Assembly (NCBI RefSeq): GCF_937889215.1
Contig: NZ_CALBEX010000094.1
Location: 1 to 11,137, forward strand
Direction: 5' to 3'
Origin: an uncultured Limnohabitans sp.
GTDB lineage: Bacteria > Pseudomonadota > Gammaproteobacteria > Burkholderiales > Burkholderiaceae_C
DNA: 11,137 nt
Shown: in pieces, positions 1 to 5,277 of the stretch
Layout: every line of letters begins with the position of its first letter
Numbering within the stretch: position 1 is the first letter of the stretch
Position numbers and translations under genes: made by a program
The notes under the pieces: model-generated
The model's input: the letters and a program-made list of their open reading frames with translations, nothing else
The model's database searches: none
What the model was told of the DNA's origin: nothing

Positions 1-135
1 CGCGGCATGGGCCTGCGCAGCAACCGCTATTCCATGTTGGTGAAAGACGGCACCGTGACCGCCTTGAACGTCGAAGGTCCTGGCAAGTTCGAAGTCAGCG
101 ATGCCGCCACTTTGCTGGCGCAAGCAAAAAGTTGA
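1..135 (+). CDS. Peroxiredoxin, C-terminal fragment (5' end outside window)
   Basis: The open frame enters from the left edge and ends at TGA 133-135, giving the last 44 residues of a protein. The visible stretch, with RGMGLRSNRYSMLVKDG followed by NVEGPGKFEVSDA, resembles the C-terminal part of Prx5-type (AhpC/TSA, redoxin fold) peroxiredoxins, which reduce hydrogen and organic peroxides in the cytoplasm using thioredoxin or glutathione/glutaredoxin. In that family this region carries the conserved Arg of 'RS-RYSM' near the active site. The peroxidatic cysteine lies upstream, outside the window, so the subtype cannot be settled from here. A hairpin with a T-run follows 15 bases after the stop, so this is probably the last gene of its transcript. 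The family call rests on remembered similarity of a short tail; an exact gene name is not justified. Confidence 0.75.
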   Translation, partial: RGMGLRSNRYSMLVKDGTVTALNVEGPGKFEVSDAATLLAQAKS

Positions 136-150
136 ATTTGACCGTGATGG

Positions 151-180
151 AAAAAAAGGAGCCGAGAGGCCCCTTTTTTA
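151..180. terminator. Bidirectional intrinsic terminator
   Basis: An A-run with AGGAGCC (151-163), a GAGA loop (164-167) and GGCCCC with a T-run (168-179) form a stem of about 12 bp with one A/C mismatch. The flanking A and T runs make it a usable rho-independent terminator on both strands. It sits between the convergent ends of the peroxiredoxin (+) and the acetyltransferase (-), so it can serve both. Confidence 0.8.
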
Positions 181-195
181 ATGGGGCATGAACCT

Positions 196-711
196 TCAGG
201 CGATGTCGACCTTCAGGTAGTGTGAACCTGCGTACGGGTTGTGATAATAAGGGGGGATCTCGGCAAAACCCAGATCCTCGTAGAGGGCGCGAGCGGCCTC
301 CATGTCATCGAGCGTGTCCAACAAAACACAGCTGTAAGCAGCACGCTGGGCGGATTCCAGTATGCCCTCGGTGAGTAGCCTGCCAATGCCCAGGCCACGG
401 TATTCAGGGCGAACGTACAAACGTTTCATCTCCGCTGCATTGGCGTAGTCACAACTGTCCAAGGGCCGAAGTGCGCAACAACCGGCCAACGAATCATTCG
501 TCCATGCCAGCAAAAGGCAGCCGCGAGGCTCAGTGTATTCGCCCGGTAAATTCGCGAGCTCTCGATCAAAATCCTGAAAGCACAGATCTACCTTCAGAGA
601 AGACGCATATTCGACAAAGATGGTGCGCGTCTGGGTCCACTCGAAATCACTCGTAGGGCATCGAAGCACGACCGTGGGTTGAGGAGAGGTCTTGGGCAAG
701 GTGGCATCCAA
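196..711 (-). CDS. GNAT-family N-acetyltransferase
   Basis: A 171-residue protein of the GNAT fold, which transfers acetyl from acetyl-CoA to an amine; the substrate is unknown. Motif A, the acetyl-CoA pyrophosphate loop, is seen as RPEYRGLGIGRLL at residues 101-113 (R-x-x-G-x-G/A pattern), preceded by the usual strand KRLYV. Motif B is ALYEDLGF at 142-149, followed by a Tyr-rich PYYHNPY segment. One GNAT domain fills the protein. The start is uncertain. The first codon after an in-frame TGA is TTG at 711, with no clear Shine-Dalgarno sequence; a later TTG (codon 5) or GTG (codon 15) is possible, and no ATG occurs before residue 97. It lies 29 bp downstream of the b561 gene on the same strand, so the two are probably co-transcribed, without an obvious functional link. 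It ends at the shared terminator at 151-180. Confidence 0.85.
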   Translation of the reverse strand: MDATLPKTSPQPTVVLRCPTSDFEWTQTRTIFVEYASSLKVDLCFQDFDRELANLPGEYTEPRGCLLLAWTNDSLAGCCALRPLDSCDYANAAEMKRLYVRPEYRGLGIGRLLTEGILESAQRAAYSCVLLDTLDDMEAARALYEDLGFAEIPPYYHNPYAGSHYLKVDIA

Positions 712-740
712 AAATCAAGTTTTCAGTATACAAGCGCGAA

Positions 741-1403
741 TCAAGAACCCCAGCCAAGCAGTGCATAAACGCCACAGGACGCCATCACCAAAATCAGCAA
801 CGCGATCAAGCGCGTGGACCAGTGGTCATGCGAAGACACGGCAAGGGCCGCGAGCTGCTTGTTACCGTGGACCATGGCAGGAACAAGCGAAATTCGCTTG
901 GCAAAACGGTACCAGACCAGTGCCAACACATGGAGAGCAACCAAAAAAAGGATGGTCAATTTGCCCCAGTGGGTGTGCCAACTGGTGGCCCATGAAACCC
1001 ACTGACCCGGCACCATGGCGGTCAGTGGCCCGCTGTAGGCAATTTCATCGTCACTGACCAGGCCCGTGGCCACCTGGAAGATCAAAAAAGACAGCATGGC
1101 CACAATGGCCCAAGAGCCCATGGGGTTGTGACCCGCAACAGATGCCGAAGGGGGCCGCCCCTTCAGGTAAGCCCAAACCAGCGCAGGCTGCAAAGACAGC
1201 TGGGCCCAGCGAGACCAATGGCCGCCGACGAGCCCCCATACAAGGCGGAAGAGGACCAGTGACAAGACGGCATACCCTAGACGAAAGTGCCAAAGCATCG
1301 CGTCACCGCCAATGTTGCCGGTGATCAACAAGCCGATGACACACAAGGCCAAAGCCCAATGGAACAAGCGCGTGGGTAAATCCCAGATACGGACTGTGAA
1401 CAT
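741..1403 (-). CDS. Cytochrome b561-family di-haem membrane protein
   Basis: A 220-residue integral membrane protein of the bacterial cytochrome b561 / Ni-hydrogenase b-subunit family, which moves electrons between quinol and a periplasmic partner through two b haems. The N-terminal signature VRIWDLPTRLFHW carries His15. Further candidate haem ligands are His39 (LWHFRLGY), His143/His145 (WHTHWG) and His158 (VALHVLA). Hydrophobic segments fall at about residues 15-31, 40-60, 98-117, 146-166 and 197-217, with the last helix followed almost directly by the stop. ATG at 1403 gives the standard family N-terminus, but no strong ribosome site is visible upstream. It is transcribed divergently from cytochrome c', 90 bp away, and runs into the acetyltransferase gene. 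The pairing suggests, but does not show, that this protein exchanges electrons with cytochrome c'. Confidence 0.88.
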   Translation of the reverse strand: MFTVRIWDLPTRLFHWALALCVIGLLITGNIGGDAMLWHFRLGYAVLSLVLFRLVWGLVGGHWSRWAQLSLQPALVWAYLKGRPPSASVAGHNPMGSWAIVAMLSFLIFQVATGLVSDDEIAYSGPLTAMVPGQWVSWATSWHTHWGKLTILFLVALHVLALVWYRFAKRISLVPAMVHGNKQLAALAVSSHDHWSTRLIALLILVMASCGVYALLGWGS

Positions 1404-1420
1404 GAAACGTTAAGAAGTAT
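1403..1420 (-). promoter_or_regulatory. TTAACG-containing element upstream of b561 gene
   Basis: On the minus strand this stretch reads ATACTTCTTAACGTTTCA and abuts the b561 start codon. A similar element (ATA..TC, TTAACG, TTTCA, with two small gaps) faces the cytochrome c' gene at 1455-1477. The two copies point outward toward the two divergent genes. This is a visual match only; whether it is a promoter part or an operator is unknown. Confidence 0.25.
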
Positions 1421-1433
1421 GGAATGGGTGAAG

Positions 1434-1477
1434 TTGTGAGAAACTGAGGTGAGGATATGTCTTTTTAACGCATTTCA
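1434..1477 (+). promoter_or_regulatory. Possible promoter of cytochrome c' with TTAACG element
   Basis: TTGTGA (1434-1439) and TATGTC (1456-1461), separated by 16 bp, make a weak sigma-70-like pair. The segment 1455-1477 contains TTAACG (1465-1470) and resembles the element at the b561 start. Transcription from here would give a leader of about 25-30 nt before the ATG at 1494. Both hexamers are poor matches, so this is tentative. Confidence 0.3.
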
Positions 1478-1484
1478 AACAAAT

Positions 1485-1488
1485 GGAG
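1485..1488 (+). promoter_or_regulatory. Ribosome binding site deciding the cytochrome c' start
   Basis: GGAG lies 5 bp before the ATG at 1494 and selects that codon over an upstream in-frame ATG near 1449. The chosen start also begins directly with the signal peptide. Confidence 0.7.
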
Positions 1489-1493
1489 TCAAC

Positions 1494-1946
1494 ATGAAAA
1501 AAACAATCAGCATGATCGGTGCCTGCATGGCACTGGCAATGGCGATCCCCGCACAGGCCCAATTTGCTAAAGCAGAAGATGCCATCAAGTACCGCAAAGC
1601 CAGCTTCACGGTGATGGCAGCGCATTTTGGACGTTTGGGTGCCATGGCCAATGGCCGCATCCCCTTTGATGCCAAATTGGCCTCAGAAAACGCCGATATT
1701 GTGGCTGAGATGTCCAAACTGCCATGGGCGGCCTTTGGCGAAGGCACAGACAAGGGTGAGACCCGAGCCAAGCCCGAAATCTGGCAAGAATCGGCCAAGT
1801 ACAAAGAAGCGGCAGACAACATGCAAGCCGCAGTCATGAAGCTCAATACCGCAGCGAAGGCCGGCAACATCGATGCTTTGAAAGCCGCGTTTGGACCGGC
1901 AGCGGCATCCTGCAAGACCTGTCACGACAGCTTCCGGCAGAAATAA
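1494..1946 (+). CDS. Cytochrome c' (periplasmic, class II c-type)
   Basis: A 150-residue precursor. Residues 1-22 form a Sec signal peptide (MKKT n-region, Ala/Met-rich core, AQA cleavage site), leaving a 128-residue mature four-helix protein starting QFAKAEDAIKYR. The haem site is CKTCH near the C-terminus (mature Cys118, Cys121, His122), followed by the Arg of DSFRQK that flanks the proximal haem face in this family. Family members bind NO and CO at a five-coordinate haem and are linked to NO tolerance or denitrification. The sequence closely resembles, from memory, Alcaligenes xylosoxidans cytochrome c', including PWAAFG and PEIW. Where that protein has the distal Leu16, this one has Phe16. 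It is divergent from the b561 gene and convergent with a TlpA-like thiol protein, both plausible partners for electron flow or haem attachment. The family call is firm; the physiological role is inferred. Confidence 0.93.
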   Translation: MKKTISMIGACMALAMAIPAQAQFAKAEDAIKYRKASFTVMAAHFGRLGAMANGRIPFDAKLASENADIVAEMSKLPWAAFGEGTDKGETRAKPEIWQESAKYKEAADNMQAAVMKLNTAAKAGNIDALKAAFGPAAASCKTCHDSFRQK

Positions 1947-1961
1947 CCCAGTCAAGCCGGT

Positions 1962-2007
1962 TTGACCACACTGCGCGAGAACGCGGGGTTACCCCGGTGT
2001 GACTCAA
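1962..2007. terminator. Possible hairpin between convergent cytochrome c' and tlpA-like genes
   Basis: CACAC (1967-1971) pairs with GTGTG (1997-2001), extended by TTGA (1962-1965) and TCAA (2004-2007). An inner CGGGG-TTA-CCCCG hairpin (1984-1996) stacks on the right arm. The structure covers the stop codon of the minus-strand gene. There is no proper T-run, so it is at best a weak bidirectional terminator or an mRNA 3'-end stabiliser. Confidence 0.35.
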
Positions 2008-2531
2008 ATTTCACGCAGTAATTTGTCGATCAACTGGTGAAGTTCGGCAAAGTCAGGCGTGCCCACAAAGCGCTTGACGATCACACCGCGCTTGTTAACC
2101 AAAAAAGTGGTGGGGGTGAGTTTCACATCGCCCCAATCGCGCGCTACGACGCCGGTATTGTCAATGGCCACCTTGAACGGCAACTGGCGTGTCTGGGCAA
2201 AGTTCACCACATAGCTGGGGGGGTCGTAACTCATGGCAACCGCCACCGTCTCGTAGCCACGGTCCTTGAACTTTTGATAAGTGGTGATCAACTCGGGCAT
2301 CTCGGCCACGCAAGAGGTGCAACTGGTGGCCCAAAAATTGACCAAAGATACTTTTCCTTGCAATTGCTTGGAGGTCACTGTCGTGCCGTCGAGCAAAACG
2401 AAGGAAGATTCGGGGGCCCGCTCACCTGCACAGCCCCAAAGGAGCATGGACAGGCCGAGCGCAGCAGCCCCCTTCCACAAACGGCGGCCGAGAGGTTGCA
2501 AACGCCAAGGAGAATTCAGGTGCATATTCAT
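2004..2531 (-). CDS. TlpA/ResA-like thiol-disulfide oxidoreductase, lipoprotein
   Basis: A 175-residue protein counted from ATG 2531. The N-terminus has basic residues (GRRLWK), a hydrophobic run and a lipobox ending LLWGC (Cys34), so it is probably a lipid-anchored envelope protein. The thioredoxin-like domain follows, with WATSCTSC (active-site Cys71 and Cys74) inside VNFWATSCTSCVAEMPEL, and the cis-Pro segment KLTPTTFLV. Family members keep periplasmic cysteines reduced, for example apocytochrome c haem-binding cysteines. Neighbouring cytochrome c' with a CKTCH site makes such a role attractive but unproven. The start is uncertain: the frame is open to 2591, and ATG codons at 2531 and 2525 both lack a good ribosome site. 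Either choice overlaps the start of the divergent DUF4197 gene at 2520, by 12 or 6 bp. Confidence 0.88.
   Translation of the reverse strand: MNMHLNSPWRLQPLGRRLWKGAAALGLSMLLWGCAGERAPESSFVLLDGTTVTSKQLQGKVSLVNFWATSCTSCVAEMPELITTYQKFKDRGYETVAVAMSYDPPSYVVNFAQTRQLPFKVAIDNTGVVARDWGDVKLTPTTFLVNKRGVIVKRFVGTPDFAELHQLIDKLLREI
2507..2512 (+). promoter_or_regulatory. Shine-Dalgarno AAGGAG fixing the GTG start of the DUF4197 gene
   Basis: AAGGAG is followed by 7 bases and then GTG at 2520. This is the best ribosome site in its neighbourhood. It decides the start over the in-frame ATG at 2556, which would cut off the basic part of the signal peptide. The site lies within the first codons of the opposing tlpA-like gene. 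Confidence 0.75.
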
Positions 2532-3218
2532 CGTAGAAAGTTTAATACGTTCGTCATGACCTCGGGCATTTTGGTCCTTGTGCCCGCCCATGCCTCCAAT
2601 TTGGCGAATCTGAGTACAGGGGACGCTTCACAAGGCCTGAAGCTGGCCCTTGAAAAAGGCGCGCGCGCAGCGATCGGTTTGCTGGGCGTGCAAGACGGCT
2701 TCATGGGCAATGACAACGTGCGCATTGGCTTGCCAGACACTTTGAGCAAAGGGACAAAAATGCTCAAGATGCTAGGCATGGGCAAGCAACTCGATGCCTT
2801 GACCTTGCAGATGAACCGCGCCGCCGAACAAGCTGTGCCTTTGGCACAAAAGGCCTTGATGCAATCGATTCAAACCATGTCGGTGCAAGACGCCAAAGGC
2901 ATTTTGCAAGGAGGCGACACGGCGGTCACGCAGTTTTTTGTGAACAAGACGCGAACCTCCTTGAGTGCCGAGTTCATGCCCCAAGTCAAACAGGTGATGG
3001 GGCAACTGGGCGTGGTGGCGCAATTCAATGCGGTGGCGGGCAAGTTGTCAGGCATGGGCTTGCTGTCCAAGGACGACGCCCAATTGGAGAGCCATGTCAC
3101 AGCGAAAACACTGGACGGTTTGTATTACATGATTGGCGAAGAGGAAAAGAAAATCCGCCAAAACCCGGCCCAAGCAGGCAGTGCCTTGCTCAGCAAGGTG
3201 TTTGGCGCCTTGCGGTGA
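2520..3218 (+). CDS. DUF4197 family secreted protein
   Basis: A 232-residue protein starting at GTG 2520. Residues 1-25 look like a Sec signal peptide: basic HRRK, a hydrophobic stretch around FVMTSGILVLV, and PAHA cleaved before SNLAN. The mature 207 residues are mostly helical with no transmembrane segment and no cysteine. Features recalled as typical of DUF4197 are seen: GLKLALEKGARAAIGLLG, then NVRIGLPDTLSK, a MLKMLGMGKQLDALTLQMN segment, GGDTAVTQFF, and the C-terminal KTLDGLYYMIGEEEKKIR with NPAQAGSALLSKVFG. The molecular function of the family is unknown to me; the predicted location is the periplasm. The reading frame stays open upstream to 2037, but that part is antisense to the tlpA-like gene and is not coding. 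It overlaps that gene head-to-head and converges on the hydrolase gene, with 34 bp between them and no clear terminator. Confidence 0.9.
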   Translation: MHIHRRKFNTFVMTSGILVLVPAHASNLANLSTGDASQGLKLALEKGARAAIGLLGVQDGFMGNDNVRIGLPDTLSKGTKMLKMLGMGKQLDALTLQMNRAAEQAVPLAQKALMQSIQTMSVQDAKGILQGGDTAVTQFFVNKTRTSLSAEFMPQVKQVMGQLGVVAQFNAVAGKLSGMGLLSKDDAQLESHVTAKTLDGLYYMIGEEEKKIRQNPAQAGSALLSKVFGALR

Positions 3219-3252
3219 ACAACACAGCCCAAAGCCACAGAACCGAGAAGTC

Positions 3253-3981
3253 TTAAAGCAAGGACAACAGGTGCTGGACCAAACCCTCTGGGTCGCTGAC
3301 CATGGGGTCGTGGCCGGTGGGCATGTCGATCACTTGTGAGCCGGGCAGCCAAGCGCCGTCCCAGAACTTCGGGTCGCGCATGCGCTGGCGACTCACATCG
3401 ATGGTGCCCAGCGCAGGCGTTGTGCAGTTGATGAATGACCGCGGTACGCTGGCGACGCGCTGTGGGTCGAAGTCGAGCGCATGGCTGTAAGGCCCGCCTG
3501 GGTGAGGGGTCTGACGCCTTTGTACCCACGCATGGTCGGCATCGCTCAATCCAAAAACAGCCGGGTCCGGCGCGGGAAAAGCGTGCAAAGGGTGGGCTTG
3601 AGCAGCGTCGATGCGCGCTTGCCGCGTGGCGCTGGCATGGGTACTGCTCCAGCTCTCACCCGGCTTGGGCAGCACCGCATCCAGATACACCAGATGGCAC
3701 AGCCGCTCGGCCCTGCGGTCGGCCACCGCGGTGCCCAGCATGCCGGCATACGAGTGCACCACCAGCACCACCTCGTCCATTTCTTCGGCATCCATGGCCG
3801 CCGTCACGTCGGTGATGTGGGTTTCAAGGTCAATGCCCGGGTGCAGCAGGTGGGCACGCTCGCCTACACCGGTCAGGGTCACTGCGTGGGCGCGGTGACC
3901 GGCGCCCATCAGCCTGGGCAACACGCGCTGCCAGCACCAAGCGCCATGCCAAGCCCCATGTACCAGCAAGAAATTGGCCAT
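3253..3981 (-). CDS. Alpha/beta-fold hydrolase (methylesterase-like)
   Basis: A 242-residue serine hydrolase with a complete alpha/beta fold. The oxyanion-hole motif is FLLVHGAWHGAWCW at residues 4-17. The nucleophile elbow is VVHSYAG with Ser77 (the family more often has GHSYGG, so the Gly before His is Val here), and the likely catalytic His224 is in PTGHDPM. The acid residue cannot be assigned with confidence. The HGAWHGAWCW signature is shared with plant methylesterase/hydroxynitrile lyase relatives and many bacterial esterases; the substrate is unknown and a cytoplasmic location is likely since no signal peptide is seen. The start is ATG 3981, preceded by AAAGGGG at 7 bp spacing. This ATG overlaps the TGA of the CoA-transferase by one base (TGATG), so translation is coupled. 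The open frame upstream to 4236 lies inside the CoA-transferase gene and is not part of this protein. Confidence 0.88.
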   Translation of the reverse strand: MANFLLVHGAWHGAWCWQRVLPRLMGAGHRAHAVTLTGVGERAHLLHPGIDLETHITDVTAAMDAEEMDEVVLVVHSYAGMLGTAVADRRAERLCHLVYLDAVLPKPGESWSSTHASATRQARIDAAQAHPLHAFPAPDPAVFGLSDADHAWVQRRQTPHPGGPYSHALDFDPQRVASVPRSFINCTTPALGTIDVSRQRMRDPKFWDGAWLPGSQVIDMPTGHDPMVSDPEGLVQHLLSLL

Positions 3982-5225
3982 CAAATCACCCCTTTGCCAC
4001 GCAATGGCCCCAGTTGTTCGGCGGACCAGCCCAGCACTTCCGACAAGACCTCGGCGGTGTGCTGGCCCAACATGGGGGGCGGGAAATCTTGGCGAACTGG
4101 GGTGCGACTGAGCTTCATGGGGCTGGCCACCAGTTTCAGGTCGGGTTTGACTGGGTGTTGCCAATCTTGCACCATGCCACGGGCCTGAATTTGGGGGTCC
4201 ACAAAAACCTCGCTCAAGGTGTTGATCGCGCCACAAGGCACTTTGGCGGCTTCCAGGGCAGCCAACCAGTCGGCCTTGGTGCGTGTTTTCAGGATGCCCT
4301 CCAGAAGAGGCACCAGGGTGTCGCGGTGTCGGACGCGTTGGGTGTTTTGAGCGTAGCGCGGGTCCTGCGCCAGCTCGGGGCAGCCGGCCACAGCGCAGAA
4401 CTTGGCAAACTGCCCGTCGTTGCCCACCGCCAAAATCAGGTGGTCGCGGCTGCCGGGAGACGACCCGGCGGGAGGCGCAGTTTCAAACACCTGGTAGGGC
4501 ACGATGTTTTGGTGCGCGTTGCCAGCGCGACCCGGCACTTTGCCACTGACGAGGTAATTCGACCCCAAATTGGCGAGCATGGCGACTTGCGTGTCGAGCA
4601 AGGCCATGTCCACCTGTTGGCCTTGGCCGGTGCGTTCGACATGGCGCAGTGACGCCAAGATCGCGACGGTGGCGTACATGCCGGTGAACAGGTCGGCCAC
4701 GGCCACGCCCACTTTTTGGGGGCCGCCGCCCAAGTCGTCACGTTCACCGGTCACGCTCATGAGGCCGCCGATGCCTTGCACAGCATAGTCGTAGCCCGCC
4801 CGTTCGCGGTAAGGGCCAGTCTGGCCAAAGCCGGTCACGCTGCAATAGACCAGCTTGGGGTTCAGGGCGCTGAGGCTGGCGTAATCCAAGCCGTATCTGG
4901 CCATGTCGCCGACCTTGAAATTCTCCACAAACACATCGCAGTGCCGGACCAGTTCTTTGATCAGGGATTGGCCTTCGGGTTGGGCGATGTCACAAGTCAC
5001 GGATCGCTTGTTGCGGTTCGCGCCCAGATAGTAGGCGGCCTCGGCCGTGTCCTGGCCTTGGGCATCTTTCAAAAAAGGTGGCCCCCAAGTGCGGGTGTCG
5101 TCGCCAGAGCCGGGGCGCTCGATCTTGATGACATCGGCCCCCAAATCGGCCAGGGTTTGGGTGCACCAAGGGCCCGCTAAAACGCGGGAGAGGTCGAGAA
5201 CGCGAATGCCGTCGAGTGAATTCAT
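3981..5225 (-). CDS. CaiB/BaiF family (class III) CoA-transferase
   Basis: A 414-residue protein, the usual length for class III CoA-transferases, which move CoA between carboxylic acids through an aspartyl-CoA thioester. The N-terminal hallmark LDGIRVLDLSRVLAGPWCTQ is followed by LADLGADVIKIERPGSGDDTR. ANRNKRSVTCDI (69-80) and FVENFKVGDMARYGLDY (99-115) are family motifs. The catalytic Asp is probably Asp146 in AGYDYAVQGIGGLMS, equivalent by remembered alignment to Asp169 of formyl-CoA transferase. The C-terminal domain includes VPCGAINTLSEVFVDPQIQARGM. The acid substrate cannot be read from sequence; relatives act on oxalate/formate, glutarate, carnitine, 2-methylacyl and other acids. Start ATG 5225 gives the standard N-terminus, but no Shine-Dalgarno sequence is seen, and a 17-bp inverted repeat covers the start. 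The hydrolase gene is translationally coupled downstream. Confidence 0.92.
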   Translation of the reverse strand: MNSLDGIRVLDLSRVLAGPWCTQTLADLGADVIKIERPGSGDDTRTWGPPFLKDAQGQDTAEAAYYLGANRNKRSVTCDIAQPEGQSLIKELVRHCDVFVENFKVGDMARYGLDYASLSALNPKLVYCSVTGFGQTGPYRERAGYDYAVQGIGGLMSVTGERDDLGGGPQKVGVAVADLFTGMYATVAILASLRHVERTGQGQQVDMALLDTQVAMLANLGSNYLVSGKVPGRAGNAHQNIVPYQVFETAPPAGSSPGSRDHLILAVGNDGQFAKFCAVAGCPELAQDPRYAQNTQRVRHRDTLVPLLEGILKTRTKADWLAALEAAKVPCGAINTLSEVFVDPQIQARGMVQDWQHPVKPDLKLVASPMKLSRTPVRQDFPPPMLGQHTAEVLSEVLGWSAEQLGPLRGKGVI

Positions 5226-5241
5226 GGCGATATTGTCGCCA
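5225..5241. promoter_or_regulatory. 17-bp inverted repeat at the CoA-transferase start
   Basis: TGGCGA-TATTG-TCGCCA is a perfect 6-bp inverted repeat with a 5-bp centre. It includes the A of the CoA-transferase start codon on the minus strand. It could be a DNA operator or, in the mRNA, a hairpin abutting the start codon. An 8-bp palindrome follows at 5258-5265 in the same divergent gap. Confidence 0.4.
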
Positions 5242-5257
5242 AAATACGACGCGTGCG

Positions 5258-5265
5258 CTGATCAG
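5258..5265. promoter_or_regulatory. CTGATCAG palindrome in the divergent intergenic region
   Basis: A perfect 8-bp palindrome in the 52-bp gap between the CoA-transferase and lipoprotein starts. It also overlaps AGGA (5264-5267), the only plausible ribosome site for the lipoprotein ATG at 5278. An operator role is a guess; 8-bp palindromes are common by chance. Confidence 0.2.
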
Positions 5266-5277
5266 GATAATCACCCC

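Noticed and set aside
2037..2519. N-terminal extension of the DUF4197 frame, open on the + strand
   Set aside because: It is fully antisense to the tlpA-like gene, shows no domain, and the AAGGAG/GTG start at 2520 is followed directly by a signal peptide.
3982..4236. 85-codon upstream extension of the hydrolase frame
   Set aside because: It lies inside the CoA-transferase coding region in another frame, and a strong AAAGGGG site sits at the ATG 3981 start, where homologues begin.
4014..4652. 212-codon + strand frame opposite the CoA-transferase
   Set aside because: The CoA-transferase on the other strand is complete and well conserved; this frame lacks motifs and a ribosome site.
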